The notes under the pieces were generated by a model. The model saw only the letters and a program-made list of their open reading frames with translations. It was not told the origin of the DNA and ran no database searches. Positions 21,720 to 32,728 of a stretch of DNA of 64,000 nt are shown piece after piece. Position 1 is the stretch's first letter; each line of letters begins with the position of its first letter. This DNA is from Chaetoderma sp. LZ-2023a (taxonomy: Eukaryota; Mollusca; Caudofoveata; Chaetodermatida; Chaetodermatidae). The translations under genes were made by a program, and so were the position numbers. Location: the NCBI GenBank assembly GCA_034401795.1, contig CM067374.1, positions 95,788,446-95,852,445 on the forward strand. Reading direction: 5' to 3'.

Positions 21720-23713
21720 GTACGCGGGCGGCTGTCTGGCTGGGTGCGGCTGAGGAGCCTGCGCCCCCCCTCACTGCTGGCCGAATCGCCCGTGGCCTAG
21801 GCCTACGTTGCGACGGTGGCTGGCCTCTGACCTGGCCAGCACCACCTCGAGCCTGCAGAGGACGAAACGCAGGGGGTGCCCGCGCGAACACGCTCCCGCC
21901 GGAGCACCTCAAATTGCTCACGCAGCGCCCTCTGGTTGTTAACCAGAGTGACCGTCTCCTGGAGGTGCCTGCATCCCTCACCTCCAAAGAGACCAGGACC
22001 TGTCATAGGCGTCCGCAGCAGCCTATTATACAGGTCCTGGGACGGGCACAGATTGTCAAGTGCAAACGTGCGCCGCGCCCGGACACTTCTGGTCACCGCC
22101 CGCGTCAAACAGTCCAAAGCCAGGTTGATACCATCCTGAATGGCTCTCTGAACTGTTACCGGGCTTGGCTGGCGTGATGCGGAGGCCGCTACCCTACCCC
22201 CCTGTAGCAGCTGGGAGACGTGGGACAGAGCGGCAATCGACGCTCTCCCACTCTCCTCCGCATCACGCAGCGCGGCATTCGCCGAACGCAACGCGTTCGA
22301 GCACAAGACTCCCGTGTCAGAACGGGAGCCCGGCCGCGCATCTTCGCCTAAAGCCGCGCGATCATCAACGCTTGGCTTCGGCACCACACCGTACCGCTGG
22401 TAATCCAGGGGCACGATGCGGCAACGCTTAGCCACCTCGCGAGGGGCCTTCGCGAGACGTCCATTAACCTTAATGGACGCCTCCGCCGCTTCGAACATGT
22501 CCACGACATGTTCAGCCAGCGGCAGAGATGGCATAGCGGTAGCCGCCGGCCTACCAGCTAACCACGGCCTATGGTCACGCTGGCTAGCCGGCAGCTCCAC
22601 GGGTAGATCGGGCCGAACACTTACCAGCCATTGGCAAGCGTCCGACCAATCCTCCTCCGTGGCTAACTGCGAGCGCTCTACTAGACGAGGGCCTTCGTCT
22701 TCCTCCAGAGCACTCGCAGTTGACGTCGACGGCGGGTAAGCTGATACCCCTGGCAAGCCTGGAAAAGCATGCGGGCCCGAGAGAGCAGGCATGCTAAACT
22801 CCGCGGCTTGACCAGGAGCAGGCGCCGTGGCAGAGCGTGGGGTAAACACCGCTCTACCACGGGTCTGACCAGCACCAGCGATACCATCGGCAAGCCGAGG
22901 TATGCGGTATCCGTGGTCAACAGCACCGCCCGGGGACACCTTCTGGACCGTGAAATCTACTCCTGCGAGAGTAGAACCACGGAACACGTCGCCTGTATTC
23001 CCCGCAAGGGGTGCACAGACGTCGTATTCCATGGCCACGTCCTCAGAAGGCGACCCCAGCAGGAGATCCTCTTCCTCCTGGCCAGAAAGATTAGAATCCG
23101 GGTCAGCAAAGAGAGCTAACCCGGACTGGCCAGGGAAGGTGCCATAGGAGGCTTTGACACCTTCGGCGCGCGGATACCCGGGGTCTGATGAGCAGACCGC
23201 GGGTCCCAGCAACAACCGTTGTCCACGGCCCCTCGGCGCGGCGCCATGCCTGCTGCCAGGGTCGTGGACTGCCCCCAACAAAGGGGCCACCTCTGAATCC
23301 ACAAACGGACCGGACCTAAAGAGACCGGATTCAGAGGCGGGGATCACCTGCTCGCAAGCAGATGCCGAGGACAACAAAGGAGCTGGCCCAGGGAGCATGC
23401 CGCGAAGCAACTCTGGGACCAAATCCTTTATTGTCCTCTGCATCTCTTGTAACATTTCGGACCGGAAGGCCTCCATATCCACCGCGGATGAGGCCTTCCT
23501 CTTACCCTTCTTACAACCCTCCTTCTTCTTCTTCCTCTCTTCCTCCATCACCTTCTCCCTTGCCTGCAAAGATAAAAACTCAGACATTAGGTCTCCCCCC
23601 CACTGCTTACATACGTCGCACTTCAGCAACGGTCCACAGGGACTGCAGCTGAAGCACAAGTGCGGAGCGAAACGGTTTTTCAAAAACCTCCCGCAGGACG
23701 GGCAACCAGGTCT
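21720..23713 (-). pseudogene. gag-like ORF of DIRS A1, broken by small indels
   Basis: Same protein as the 691-codon gag of A2, but disrupted by three added bases near 22195 (CTACCCTACCCCCC against CTACCACCCCC, frame kept) and by single extra bases near 21880, 21770 and 21686 in C/G runs, which shift the frame after RRERVRA. The zinc cluster (GCPSCGRF, HLCFSCSPCG, CDVCKQWGG), the core and the basic KKKKEGCKKGKRK stretch are intact. The breaks are probably sequencing errors: all but one are homopolymer indels and A2 lacks them. Confidence 0.8.
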
Positions 23714-24480
23714 CTGAAACAGGACAAAGGACAGGGACAATGAGCAAGATAGTTAAGGTTAGCGAACTCAAAACCAACTAAAAAAGAGAGGGACAGGATC
23801 CTCAAGATCGCAAATCAAGAAGAACCAGCCTTGGACAAAACGTTAAATGTTAATAAAGGCCAAGGCCGATTATGACGTCATCACTCCTGTGACCAAATTA
23901 ATCGATCCGCAACAAGCACCAAGTGCAAGAACGAATTGTATAAGTAACCGGAACATTCCCGTTGAATAGGCATATCGAGTACACAACAATCAGATATACA
24001 GAGATAACTCCTTCCAATTCTAGCATTGGCAAAAAGGGAAATTATCTCCCCTTTTGTTTATCAATAATTAGATACCTGACACTTGTACAGACAAACCATC
24101 CAACGCGATGTACCGGAGAACTCCACCATAGTACGCCTCTACATTCTCTCCACCGAAGGGAAAGGAATTGGATCAAGAGGCAAAGTGAGAAGACCTTTAT
24201 AACAGGCCTCCAACTCACTGAACATATTCTTTTGGTTAGATAACCTAACAGTATTAGTAGGAAATGGAACCGTGGTGGAGAGAAAACATATCCTCTTGTG
24301 CCGAGAAGGTCCATCAAAGCTTCTACGTGATACCTGTGGGACAAAACACAAAGAGAAAATGAGACTTATGAAGCACCATGTTGTAAAAAACCAACACAAA
24401 CAGGCGCTAATCACGGTAAGCGCGAGTCCCGGAAATACATTAAACCGGGACAAAACACGCTAGCATATCAAAGAAGTCAC

Positions 24481-24531
24481 CTGATAAAGAGATCCCGCTC
24501 CTTCTAAAGGTGAATCCTCCCTTTCCGACAT
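24481..24531 (-). CDS. predicted 5' leader exon of DIRS A1 gag
   Basis: 17 codons from ATG 24531 (MSEREDSPLEGAGSLYQ), ending CAG followed by GTGACT. It would splice in phase 0 to 23713 after the strong acceptor CTTTGTCCTGTTTCAG. An internal acceptor-like site (CTTTGTGTTTTGTCCCACAG, near 24337) suggests an optional middle exon or alternative splicing. Confidence 0.5.
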
Positions 24532-24608
24532 GCTTCCCACGAACAAGAACCGTCAAATTTGAGTAAAACACAAGGTAACGCGCAGAAAAGTATAGAGAAC
24601 ACAAAACC

Positions 24609-24816
24609 GCATGTAACCCTTTGCCCAATAAATGAGCAAAGAGGAAGTAGTAGTCGGCGCATGCGCGGTGGTGGGGCGACCATCCGCCGGACTACCTCTG
24701 ACTCCCTGCCCAGTAGGGGCACCTAACTGTTTTTAATCTGAGTGTTTTATTGAGTGAAAGCCGATATTTAGCAATATCAAAAGTATTAGGGAGGTAAGTA
24801 TACTCTTGATGTGAAA
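24609..24816 (-). repeat. 5' inverted terminal repeat of DIRS A1
   Basis: Matches 17783-18007 in inverted orientation and 5401-5610 (A0) directly. The outermost 45 bp (24772-24816) are also perfectly complementary to the right half of the ICR. Contains a GCGCATGCGC palindrome and, being at the 5' end, probably promoter signals; no clear TATA box was identified. Confidence 0.9.
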
Positions 24817-24817
24817 A

Positions 24818-25244
24818 CTAAATGGACTAAGATATCAAGATTCCATACTGGATAGACGTGGTCCCTCATTTTGTAAATCATGCACCTGGAACCCACCCTA
24901 TATTCATGGATGACAACGCCCGACCACATCGTGCTAGAGCTGTGCATGAATACCTCCGCCAGAATGCCATCGAAACCCTACCATGGCCAGCAAGGAGCCC
25001 TGACATGAACCCTATTGAGCATATCTGGGACATTCTGGGAAACATGGTGAGAAGGAGGGATCCTCCTGTGCAGAACCTACAGGAATTAACAGACGCACTC
25101 CATCTTGAATGGCAACGAATACCACAATGGCGTATCAGTCGGTTGGTGACCAGCATGAGACGTCGTGTCCAGGCCGTCATCCAGGCACAAGGTGGATATA
25201 CCGGTATTAATAATGACAGTCTCAAACTCGTGCACAGATGTTAA
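24818..25244 (+). pseudogene. Tc1 transposase, C-terminal part (left contig)
   Basis: Second half of the transposase: LNGLRYQDSILD in one frame, then after a small indel VVPHFVNHAPGTHPIFMDDN, ARPHRA, and SPDMNPIEHIWD. Asp of DDN and Glu of PIE are 34 residues apart, the DD34E spacing of Tc1. It is separated from the N-terminal half by DIRS A1. The part from 24858 is identical to 32769-33155. Confidence 0.93.
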
Positions 25245-25495
25245 ACTTCGTTTTCAGACACCATTAATGACAATCTAGCCACGTGTGTCAACTGTAGGGC
25301 AATAGTTGTCAGTTGTGTCAACGTAACCATATTCAGGCCTCGTTTTCAAGTTCAAACAAAAACATACAGTGTTTCCCCACCATCATAATCAGCATTCCTC
25401 TAGTTGCATTATTACCTCTTGCACTAAGATGGATGGGTACATAAATGTTTATCCTATTGCTTTCCTTCATAGCACATGAATATACCCTCGCATGT

Positions 25496-26028
25496 AACAC
25501 ACGTGTCATGCGNNNNNNNNNNNNNNNNNNNNNNNNNNNNNNNNNNNNNNNNNNNNNNNNNNNNNNNNNNNNNNNNNNNNNNNNNNNNNNNNNNNNNNNN
25601 NNNNNNNNNNNNNNNNNNNNNNNNNNNNNNNNNNNNNNNNNNNNNNNNNNNNNNNNNNNNNNNNNNNNNNNNNNNNNNNNNNNNNNNNNNNNNNNNNNNN
25701 NNNNNNNNNNNNNNNNNNNNNNNNNNNNNNNNNNNNNNNNNNNNNNNNNNNNNNNNNNNNNNNNNNNNNNNNNNNNNNNNNNNNNNNNNNNNNNNNNNNN
25801 NNNNNNNNNNNNNNNNNNNNNNNNNNNNNNNNNNNNNNNNNNNNNNNNNNNNNNNNNNNNNNNNNNNNNNNNNNNNNNNNNNNNNNNNNNNNNNNNNNNN
25901 NNNNNNNNNNNNNNNNNNNNNNNNNNNNNNNNNNNNNNNNNNNNNNNNNNNNNNNNNNNNNNNNNNNNNNNNNNNNNNNNNNNNNNNNNNNNNNNNNNNN
26001 NNNNNNNNNNNNGCATGACACGTGTGTT
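25496..26028. other. 500-N assembly gap with inverted 16-17 base tags at its edges
   Basis: N from 25513 to 26012. The left edge reads AACACACGTGTCATGCG (25496-25512) where the matching copy at 33412 continues differently. The right edge reads GCATGACACGTGTGTT (26013-26028), then joins sequence identical to 18108 onward. The two tags are exact reverse complements over 16 bases, as expected for the same adapter or barcode left at the two ends of sequenced molecules. Together with the 7.4-kb duplication this indicates two overlapping contigs or haplotigs placed side by side. Confidence 0.85.
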
Positions 26029-26610
26029 ATTTCGTTTATTTCACATCAAGAGTATACTTACCTCCCTAATACTTTTGATATTGCCAGAATTCGAAAGTGA
26101 ATCTGGCGGGAGGGAGGCGAGGTCAAAAGACCAGCTCTTCCCTATACGCTTTCAAGCGTTTAAGGCACTTATGACGTCTGAAACTGTGTGAAAACACAGT
26201 CAGGATTTGATAAACCATCGGATAACACAACCGATGCCTGAGAGATGACCGATTTGTCATATGCGCTCCCCCCCTCCCTTGGGAGGAAGATTAAATGACC
26301 TCAATGTCCTACACGCTCTCTTCGTACTAGTGCTAAGTACTATAGGACAGAGACGAAAAGGCTCCATTTTCGTATACTCTCTCTAAAGAACCACAACCCA
26401 CATAAACCATCACCATATTAATAACACTGGGTAACGTGACAATACAAAACAATGAACAACACATGAACAAGACTGACCTTGTTGTACTAGGAAGCTGTCA
26501 TCATGAATCCAGTAGAGAAGGATGATACAGTCCCGACAAGTGGTTGTCACCGTCGCTGAATGGCGAAGTATATAAGCAATGCGGAGGCACTCTTCACAAA
26601 CATAAAGCGG

Positions 26611-27622
26611 TTATTGTTTCAAAATCGACAAGGCGAGAGGGTTAGAGGTGTCACGGAGGTAATGGTCTGTAAAACTTGACTCACAGTGCCACTGAGCCAC
26701 TGACATAATATCATCCACAGGGACCCCATTAAAAAGGGCAGTGGATGTCACGACACCGCGGACACTGTGAGCCTTGGCCACGTCAACCTGTCGCCCGGTG
26801 GCGGATTTGTGACAAAATTGAATACATTCCACAATCCACCTAGAAATGGTGTCCTTAGACGCCCTACCATGGGGTTCAATATATGACAACCATAACGCTG
26901 ACTGGTCGGTACGCCACTCCGAAGTACGCTGTTTGTACCGGAGCAGCGCCCGTACGGGGCACCATACTTTAGAATTAGGATCATATCTAGTTAAAGATGG
27001 CAAAAAAATAGGCTGACCTGGATATTTCAATGACTGATTTTTAGACAAGAAATTAATCCTAGGTAGAAGCTTAAGGCCTTCCCCTGTAACCACAAAACGG
27101 TCAACCTCGGCTGATAAGGCGTGAATTTCACTCCTACGCCTCGCCGAGGCCGCAGCAATTAAAAATACAGTTTTAAGAGTTAACATTTTCATAGAAATGG
27201 AACTAAGTGGTTCAAAAGGCTTATCACCTAGTACCTGGAGCACCAGTGATAAACTCCAAGACGGAATCAGTGGAGGATTCCTTGGTCTTAGATTGCCCAT
27301 GCCTTTAATTAATACATTTAATGTACTTACTTCATCACTCCCCCTATTAGCCAAGCAAGGAATAACAGTCATTAAAGCTGACTTATAACCAGCAATAGTT
27401 AGGCTTGAGGCTATAGGCATCATATAGGTGACAGAGGAAATCAGCCACTACCTGAATAGATGATTCCATTGGATCAATACATCTTTTTGAGCACCATTCT
27501 GCAAATCTGTTGATTTTATAATTATATGCTCTGGAGGTTGACCCCCTCCTGGCTTTGGCCATAAACATGGCCGCTTGCTCAGAAAAGCCCTCCTTAATTC
27601 TAGATTCCTTGACAACATCCAC
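26611..27622 (-). pseudogene. tyrosine recombinase of DIRS A2, 2-bp frameshift
   Basis: Identical to the A1 recombinase including the missing two bases at about 27400. Catalytic residues in the 270-codon downstream part: Arg near residue 95-97, His 219 and Arg 222 (HSVR), Tyr 255 (DHYLRD). Because both assemblies carry the deletion it is likely a true feature of this locus and not an error. Confidence 0.9.
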
Positions 27623-29637
27623 GCAGTCAATCGGAACATTGACGGATTGTCGTGAAGGGCCTTGCCCTGGAAGATAAGGTTGTCCATCAGAGGCAGCGGA
27701 ACCGGATTGCAGACCAGAAGGTCCAGCAGATCCGTATACCACGATCGGCTTGGCCAATCCGGGGCGATCAGAAGCACTTGGCACTCCTGCTGCCTGATTT
27801 TCTGAAGCACCTTTGGAATCAGGATTGCTGGGGGGAATGCGTATGCATACATTCCCTCCCAGCTGATAGCTAACGCATCTGTTGCGAAAGCGCTTGGGTC
27901 TGGAATCGGAGAGACGTACGTCGTCATCTTCGCATTCTTCTTCATCGCGAACAAATCTATGTTGGGTTTCCCCCAATGGTCGAACAGACGATCCGCCACA
28001 CATTGATTTAGTTGCCATTCCGTGGGTAAAACACTCATCCTTCGGCTCAATGAGTCTGCTAGCAGATTTAACCTCCCCGGAATATGAACTGCTTTCAAGG
28101 TGATCCCATGATCCAGGCACCAACAAAGCAGTTTCCATGTCATCATACAGAGACTGGGCGACTTCGTTCCGCCCTGGCGGTTTATGTAAGTCACTACTGT
28201 TGAGTTGTCTGAACGAATTAGAACAATCTTGCCCTGAACATTCTGTAAGAAATGTTCCAGGCCCAGGACTACTGCTCTTAGCTCTAGTAGATTGATATGT
28301 TCCTTGGACTGATCCAGATCCCAAAGCCCTGATACTGTGGACTCTTCCAGACAAGCTCCCCACCCCTCCATCGATGCATCTGTATACACAGTCACCTGAG
28401 GGTGGGGAGGGGTTAGCAAAACCCCCGGCAAGAGATTCTCTGTATTCAACCACCATTGCAGGTGGTGAATCAGAGGCGCCAATACTGACACGTTCGAGTC
28501 CAGCGAACCTGAACTCTGGGTCCACTGTGTCATGAGAAACAACTGGATCGGGCGCCTGCGTAAGGCGGCCTGCGGAATGACTGGTTCCAAAGAAACCATC
28601 AAGCCCAGCATTCTCAAGTAAACCCGTGCCAGGACATGACGACTGTCGCACACCGACTGTATTACCGAGATGAGTATTTGAACCCTCTCCTGAGTGGGGT
28701 ACACATACCCCGTCTCCAGATCGAAGAACATGCCCAGGTAAACAAACTTCTGGGATGGAGTTAGCTCTGATTTCGGGAAATTGATCATCCAGCCCAAGTC
28801 CGAGAGAGTTTTCAAAACAATCTCCAGATTGGCTGACAATGATTCCCGGGTGTGTGCTTTCAACAGCCAGTCGTCTATGTACGTGTGGACTGCTATGCTT
28901 CTCCTGCGGAGGTATGCAGTGATCGCGAGAACCACACGGGTGAAGACCCGAGGAGCCGTGGAAATCCCGAAGGGTAACACCCTGAATTCCCACCGCCGGC
29001 CCTGAAATGCAAATCTCAGGAAGCGACGGAAACTCCTCTCTATGGGAATGTGGAAATAAGCATCCTTCAAATCTATCGACGCTGTCCACATTCCTCGCTC
29101 TAACCCCGCCAACACCGAGCGCACAGTCTCCATCTTGAAACTGGGCGTCTCTATGAACTTGTTCAATGGCTTGAGGTTGAGAATCGGCCTCCACCCTCCG
29201 GTGTTTTTTGTTACTAAGAACAGGGTTGAATAGAAGCCCGGGCACCTCTGTGCCGGCTGAATGGCTTCTTTTAGTATGAGGGAATTTATTTCCTCCTCTA
29301 TACACAACCTCTGATCCGGATCCCGTGGAATAGGAGTCCAGATCGGCGCGAGAGACAGTCGCGATGGCGAGCCTGTCACCCAGTCGGGACGATACCCGAC
29401 TGAAAGCCATCGCAAGACTAAACGGTCCTGAGTCAACCGTTTCCACTCTGGCAAGTGGCCGGCCAAACGGCCGCCCACCGGTCCACCTAGGGATAGAGGT
29501 GGACATAAGGAGTGCCAGAGTGGCACTGTTCTCTCGGCGTAAAACACCGGAGTGGTTCCAACCGCGGTAACCGGGCCATCAGGCCCGATTACCGCGACCA
29601 GCTCCCCGCGCGCCCCGCCCAGCGCCGCGCGCACCAC
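27448..29637 (-). CDS. RT / RNase H / methyltransferase-like polyprotein of DIRS A2
   Basis: 729 codons. RT about 110-300 (catalytic Asp in SIDLKDAYF near 189, YIDD at 253-256); RNase H 416-535 (D420, E452, D477, D528); methyltransferase-like region about 540-660 (DLFAMKKNAK, SPIPDPSAFATDALAISWEG, APDWPSRSWYTDLL). The frame opens with GTG and has no ATG before about residue 169, inside the RT. It overlaps the end of gag by 59 nt in the +1 frame, so a Gag-RT fusion by +1 frameshifting, or reinitiation, is inferred. Confidence 0.93.
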   Translation of the reverse strand: MVRAALGGARGELVAVIGPDGPVTAVGTTPVFYAERTVPLWHSLCPPLSLGGPVGGRLAGHLPEWKRLTQDRLVLRWLSVGYRPDWVTGSPSRLSLAPIWTPIPRDPDQRLCIEEEINSLILKEAIQPAQRCPGFYSTLFLVTKNTGGWRPILNLKPLNKFIETPSFKMETVRSVLAGLERGMWTASIDLKDAYFHIPIERSFRRFLRFAFQGRRWEFRVLPFGISTAPRVFTRVVLAITAYLRRRSIAVHTYIDDWLLKAHTRESLSANLEIVLKTLSDLGWMINFPKSELTPSQKFVYLGMFFDLETGYVYPTQERVQILISVIQSVCDSRHVLARVYLRMLGLMVSLEPVIPQAALRRRPIQLFLMTQWTQSSGSLDSNVSVLAPLIHHLQWWLNTENLLPGVLLTPPHPQVTVYTDASMEGWGACLEESTVSGLWDLDQSKEHINLLELRAVVLGLEHFLQNVQGKIVLIRSDNSTVVTYINRQGGTKSPSLCMMTWKLLCWCLDHGITLKAVHIPGRLNLLADSLSRRMSVLPTEWQLNQCVADRLFDHWGKPNIDLFAMKKNAKMTTYVSPIPDPSAFATDALAISWEGMYAYAFPPAILIPKVLQKIRQQECQVLLIAPDWPSRSWYTDLLDLLVCNPVPLPLMDNLIFQGKALHDNPSMFRLTAWMLSRNLELRRAFLSKRPCLWPKPGGGQPPEHIIIKSTDLQNGAQKDVLIQWNHLFR

Positions 29638-31627
29638 GGTACGCGGGCGGCTGTCTGGCTGGGTGCGGCTGAGGAGCCTGCGCCCCCCTCACTGCTGGCC
29701 GAATCGCCCGTGGCCTAGGCCTACGTTGCGACGGTGGCTGGCCTCTGACCTGGCCAGCACCACCTCGAGCCTGCAGAGGACGAAACGCAGGGGGTGCCGC
29801 GCGAACACGCTCCCGCCGGAGCACCTCAAATTGCTCACGCAGCGCCCTCTGGTTGTTAACCAGAGTGACCGTCTCCTGGAGGTGCCTGCATCCCTCACCT
29901 CCAAAGAGACCAGGACCTGTCATAGGCGTCCGCAGCAGCCTATTATACAGGTCCTGGGACGGGCACAGATTGTCAAGTGCAAACGTGCGCCGCGCCCGGA
30001 CACTTCTGGTCACCGCCCGCGTCAAACAGTCCAAAGCCAGGTTGATACCATCCTGAATGGCTCTCTGAACTGTTACCGGGCTTGGCTGGCGTGATGCGGA
30101 GGCCGCTACCACCCCCTGTAGCAGCTGGGAGACGTGGGACAGAGCGGCAATCGACGCTCTCCCACTCTCCTCCGCATCACGCAGCGCGGCATTCGCCGAA
30201 CGCAACGCGTTCGAGCACAAGACTCCCGTGTCAGAACGGGAGCCCGGCCGCGCATCTTCGCCTAAAGCCGCGCGATCATCAACGCTTGGCTTCGGCACCA
30301 CACCGTACCGCTGGTAATCCAGGGGCACGATGCGGCAACGCTTAGCCACCTCGCGAGGGGCCTTCGCGAGACGTCCATTAACCTTAATGGACGCCTCCGC
30401 CGCTTCGAACATGTCCACGACATGTTCAGCCAGCGGCAGAGATGGCATAGCGGTAGCCGCCGGCCTACCAGCTAACCACGGCCTATGGTCACGCTGGCTA
30501 GCCGGCAGCTCCACGGGTAGATCGGGCCGAACACTTACCAGCCATTGGCAAGCGTCCGACCAATCCTCCTCCGTGGCTAACTGCGAGCGCTCTACTAGAC
30601 GAGGGCCTTCGTCTTCCTCCAGAGCACTCGCAGTTGACGTCGACGGCGGGTAAGCTGATACCCCTGGCAAGCCTGGAAAAGCATGCGGGCCCGAGAGAGC
30701 AGGCATGCTAAACTCCGCGGCTTGACCAGGAGCAGGCGCCGTGGCAGAGCGTGGGGTAAACACCGCTCTACCACGGGTCTGACCAGCACCAGCGATACCA
30801 TCGGCAAGCCGAGGTATGCGGTATCCGTGGTCAACAGCACCGCCCGGGGACACCTTCTGGACCGTGAAATCTACTCCTGCGAGAGTAGAACCACGGAACA
30901 CGTCGCCTGTATTCCCCGCAAGGGGTGCACAGACGTCGTATTCCATGGCCACGTCCTCAGAAGGCGACCCCAGCAGGAGATCCTCTTCCTCCTGGCCAGA
31001 AAGATTAGAATCCGGGTCAGCAAAGAGAGCTAACCCGGACTGGCCAGGGAAGGTGCCATAGGAGGCTTTGACACCTTCGGCGCGCGGATACCCGGGGTCT
31101 GATGAGCAGACCGCGGGTCCCAGCAACAACCGTTGTCCACGGCCCCTCGGCGCGGCGCCATGCCTGCTGCCAGGGTCGTGGACTGCCCCCAACAAAGGGG
31201 CCACCTCTGAATCCACAAACGGACCGGACCTAAAGAGACCGGATTCAGAGGCGGGGATCACCTGCTCGCAAGCAGATGCCGAGGACAACAAAGGAGCTGG
31301 CCCAGGGAGCATGCCGCGAAGCAACTCTGGGACCAAATCCTTTATTGTCCTCTGCATCTCTTGTAACATTTCGGACCGGAAGGCCTCCATATCCACCGCG
31401 GATGAGGCCTTCCTCTTACCCTTCTTACAACCCTCCTTCTTCTTCTTCCTCTCTTCCTCCATCACCTTCTCCCTTGCCTGCAAAGATAAAAACTCAGACA
31501 TTAGGTCTCCCCCCCACTGCTTACATACGTCGCACTTCAGCAACGGTCCACAGGGACTGCAGCTGAAGCACAAGTGCGGAGCGAAACGGTTTTTCAAAAA
31601 CCTCCCGCAGGACGGGCAACCAGGTCT
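29579..31627 (-). CDS. gag-like protein of DIRS A2
   Basis: Predicted gag exon 2, about 683 codons of a 691-codon frame that begins at ATG 31654; the start is placed at the acceptor CAG because a phase-0 leader exon lies upstream. Order: N-terminal Cys/His cluster (GCPSCGRF, HLCFSCSPCGPLLKCDVCKQW), basic patch, long acidic and Gly/Pro-rich region, conserved core shared with family B (LPLAEHVVDMFEAAE, LDYQRYGVVPKPSV, GPGLFGGEG), Arg/Gly-rich tail (RGARGAGRGARGAGRGNRA). Role inferred: packaging of element RNA in a cytoplasmic or nuclear particle, as for other DIRS ORF1 proteins. Confidence 0.8.
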   Translation of the reverse strand, partial: RPGCPSCGRFLKNRFAPHLCFSCSPCGPLLKCDVCKQWGGDLMSEFLSLQAREKVMEEERKKKKEGCKKGKRKASSAVDMEAFRSEMLQEMQRTIKDLVPELLRGMLPGPAPLLSSASACEQVIPASESGLFRSGPFVDSEVAPLLGAVHDPGSRHGAAPRGRGQRLLLGPAVCSSDPGYPRAEGVKASYGTFPGQSGLALFADPDSNLSGQEEEDLLLGSPSEDVAMEYDVCAPLAGNTGDVFRGSTLAGVDFTVQKVSPGGAVDHGYRIPRLADGIAGAGQTRGRAVFTPRSATAPAPGQAAEFSMPALSGPHAFPGLPGVSAYPPSTSTASALEEDEGPRLVERSQLATEEDWSDACQWLVSVRPDLPVELPASQRDHRPWLAGRPAATAMPSLPLAEHVVDMFEAAEASIKVNGRLAKAPREVAKRCRIVPLDYQRYGVVPKPSVDDRAALGEDARPGSRSDTGVLCSNALRSANAALRDAEESGRASIAALSHVSQLLQGVVAASASRQPSPVTVQRAIQDGINLALDCLTRAVTRSVRARRTFALDNLCPSQDLYNRLLRTPMTGPGLFGGEGCRHLQETVTLVNNQRALREQFEVLRRERVRAAPPAFRPLQARGGAGQVRGQPPSQRRPRPRAIRPAVRGAQAPQPHPARQPPAYRGARGAGRGARGAGRGNRA

Positions 31628-32392
31628 CTGAAACAGGACAAAGGACAGGGACAATGAGCAAGATAGTTAAGGTTAGCGAACTCAAAACCAACTAAAAAAG
31701 AGAGGGACAGGATCCTCAAGATCGCAAATCAAGAAGAACCAGCCTTGGACAAAACGTTAAATGTTAATAAAGGCCAAGGCCGATTATGACGTCATCACTC
31801 CTGTGACCAAATTAATCGATCCGCAACAAGCACCAAGTGCAAGAACGAATTGTATAAGTAACCGGAACATTCCCGTTGAATAGGCATATCGAGTACACAA
31901 CAATCAGATATACAGAGATAACTCCTTCCAATTCTAGCATTGGCAAAAAGGGAAATTATCTCCCCTTTTGTTTATCAATAATTAGATACCTGACACTTGT
32001 ACAGACAAACCATCCAACGCGATGTACCGGAGAACTCCACCATAGTACGCCTCTACATTCTCTCCACCGAAGGGAAAGGAATTGGATCAAGAGGGCAAAG
32101 TGAGAAGACCTTTATAACAGGCCTCCAACTCACTGAACATATTCTTTTGGTTAGATAACCTAACAGTATTAGTAGGAAATGGAACCGTGGTGGAGAGAAA
32201 ACATATCCTCTTGTGCCGAGAAGTCCATCAAAGCTTCTACGTGATACCTGTGGACAAAACACAAAGAGAAATGAGACTTATGAAGCACCATGTTGTAAAA
32301 AACCAACACAAACAGGCGCTAATCACGGTAAGCGCGAGTCCCGGAAATACATTAAACCGGGACAAAACACGCTAGCATATCAAAGAAGTCAC

Positions 32393-32443
32393 CTGATAAA
32401 GAGATCCCGCTCCTTCTAAAGGTGAATCCTCCCTTTCCGACAT
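32393..32443 (-). CDS. predicted 5' leader exon of DIRS A2 gag
   Basis: Same 17-codon leader as A1, ATG at 32443, donor CAG followed by GTGACT at 32392. The inferred intron to 31627 is about 765 bp. Confidence 0.5.
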
Positions 32444-32520
32444 GCTTCCCACGAACAAGAACCGTCAAATTTGAGTAAAACACAAGGTAACGCGCAGAAA
32501 AGTATAGAGAACACAAAACC

Positions 32521-32727
32521 GCATGTAACCCTTTGCCAATAAATGAGCAAAGAGGAAGTAGTAGTCGGCGCATGCGCGGTGGTGGGGCGACCATCCGCCG
32601 GACTACCTCTGACTCCCTGCCCAGTAGGGGCACCTAACTGTTTTTAATCTGAGTGTTTTATTGAGTGAAAGCCGATATTTAGCAATATCAAAAGTATTAG
32701 GGAGGTAAGTATACTCTTGATGTGAAA
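32521..32727 (-). repeat. 5' inverted terminal repeat of DIRS A2
   Basis: Same as 24609-24816 except for one base fewer in a C run near 32537. The partner 3' ITR is missing because the contig starts inside the ICR. Confidence 0.9.
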
Positions 32728-32728
32728 A

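Larger units (their letters stand above)
17783..24816 (-). mobile_element. DIRS retrotransposon A1 (family A), inserted in the Tc1 transposase
   Basis: Complete DIRS1-type layout read 5' to 3' on the minus strand: 5' ITR (24609-24816), leader exon, gag, RT-RNase H-methyltransferase-like ORF, tyrosine recombinase, internal complementary region (18065-18163), 3' ITR (17783-18007). Both junctions with Tc1 carry AACTAAA, so the exact crossover cannot be placed. Compared with A2, the 5' half has single-base indels in homopolymers that break gag; these look like consensus errors near a contig end. I saw no base substitutions between A1 and A2 in the parts I compared. Confidence 0.93.
26029..32727 (-). 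mobile_element. DIRS retrotransposon A2: second assembly of A1
   Basis: Same element as A1, truncated in its ICR by the gap. Coordinates relative to A1 differ by 7920, 7917, 7914, 7912 and 7911 in steps that are fully accounted for by about ten small indels, with no substitution noticed. The right flank continues into the same Tc1 half and then, unlike the left contig, through the Tc1 TIR into intron 5. The 5' half is the better consensus: gag is intact here. Confidence 0.93.

Noticed and set aside
17783..26028. True tandem duplication of the DIRS element inside Tc1
   Set aside because: The duplicate starts inside the ICR, repeats the Tc1 flank as well, shows only small indel differences, and is bordered by inverted tags at the gap. 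A contig overlap explains all of this.
25333..26191. Long open frames across the N run
   Set aside because: Made of unknown residues; the gap has no sequence.
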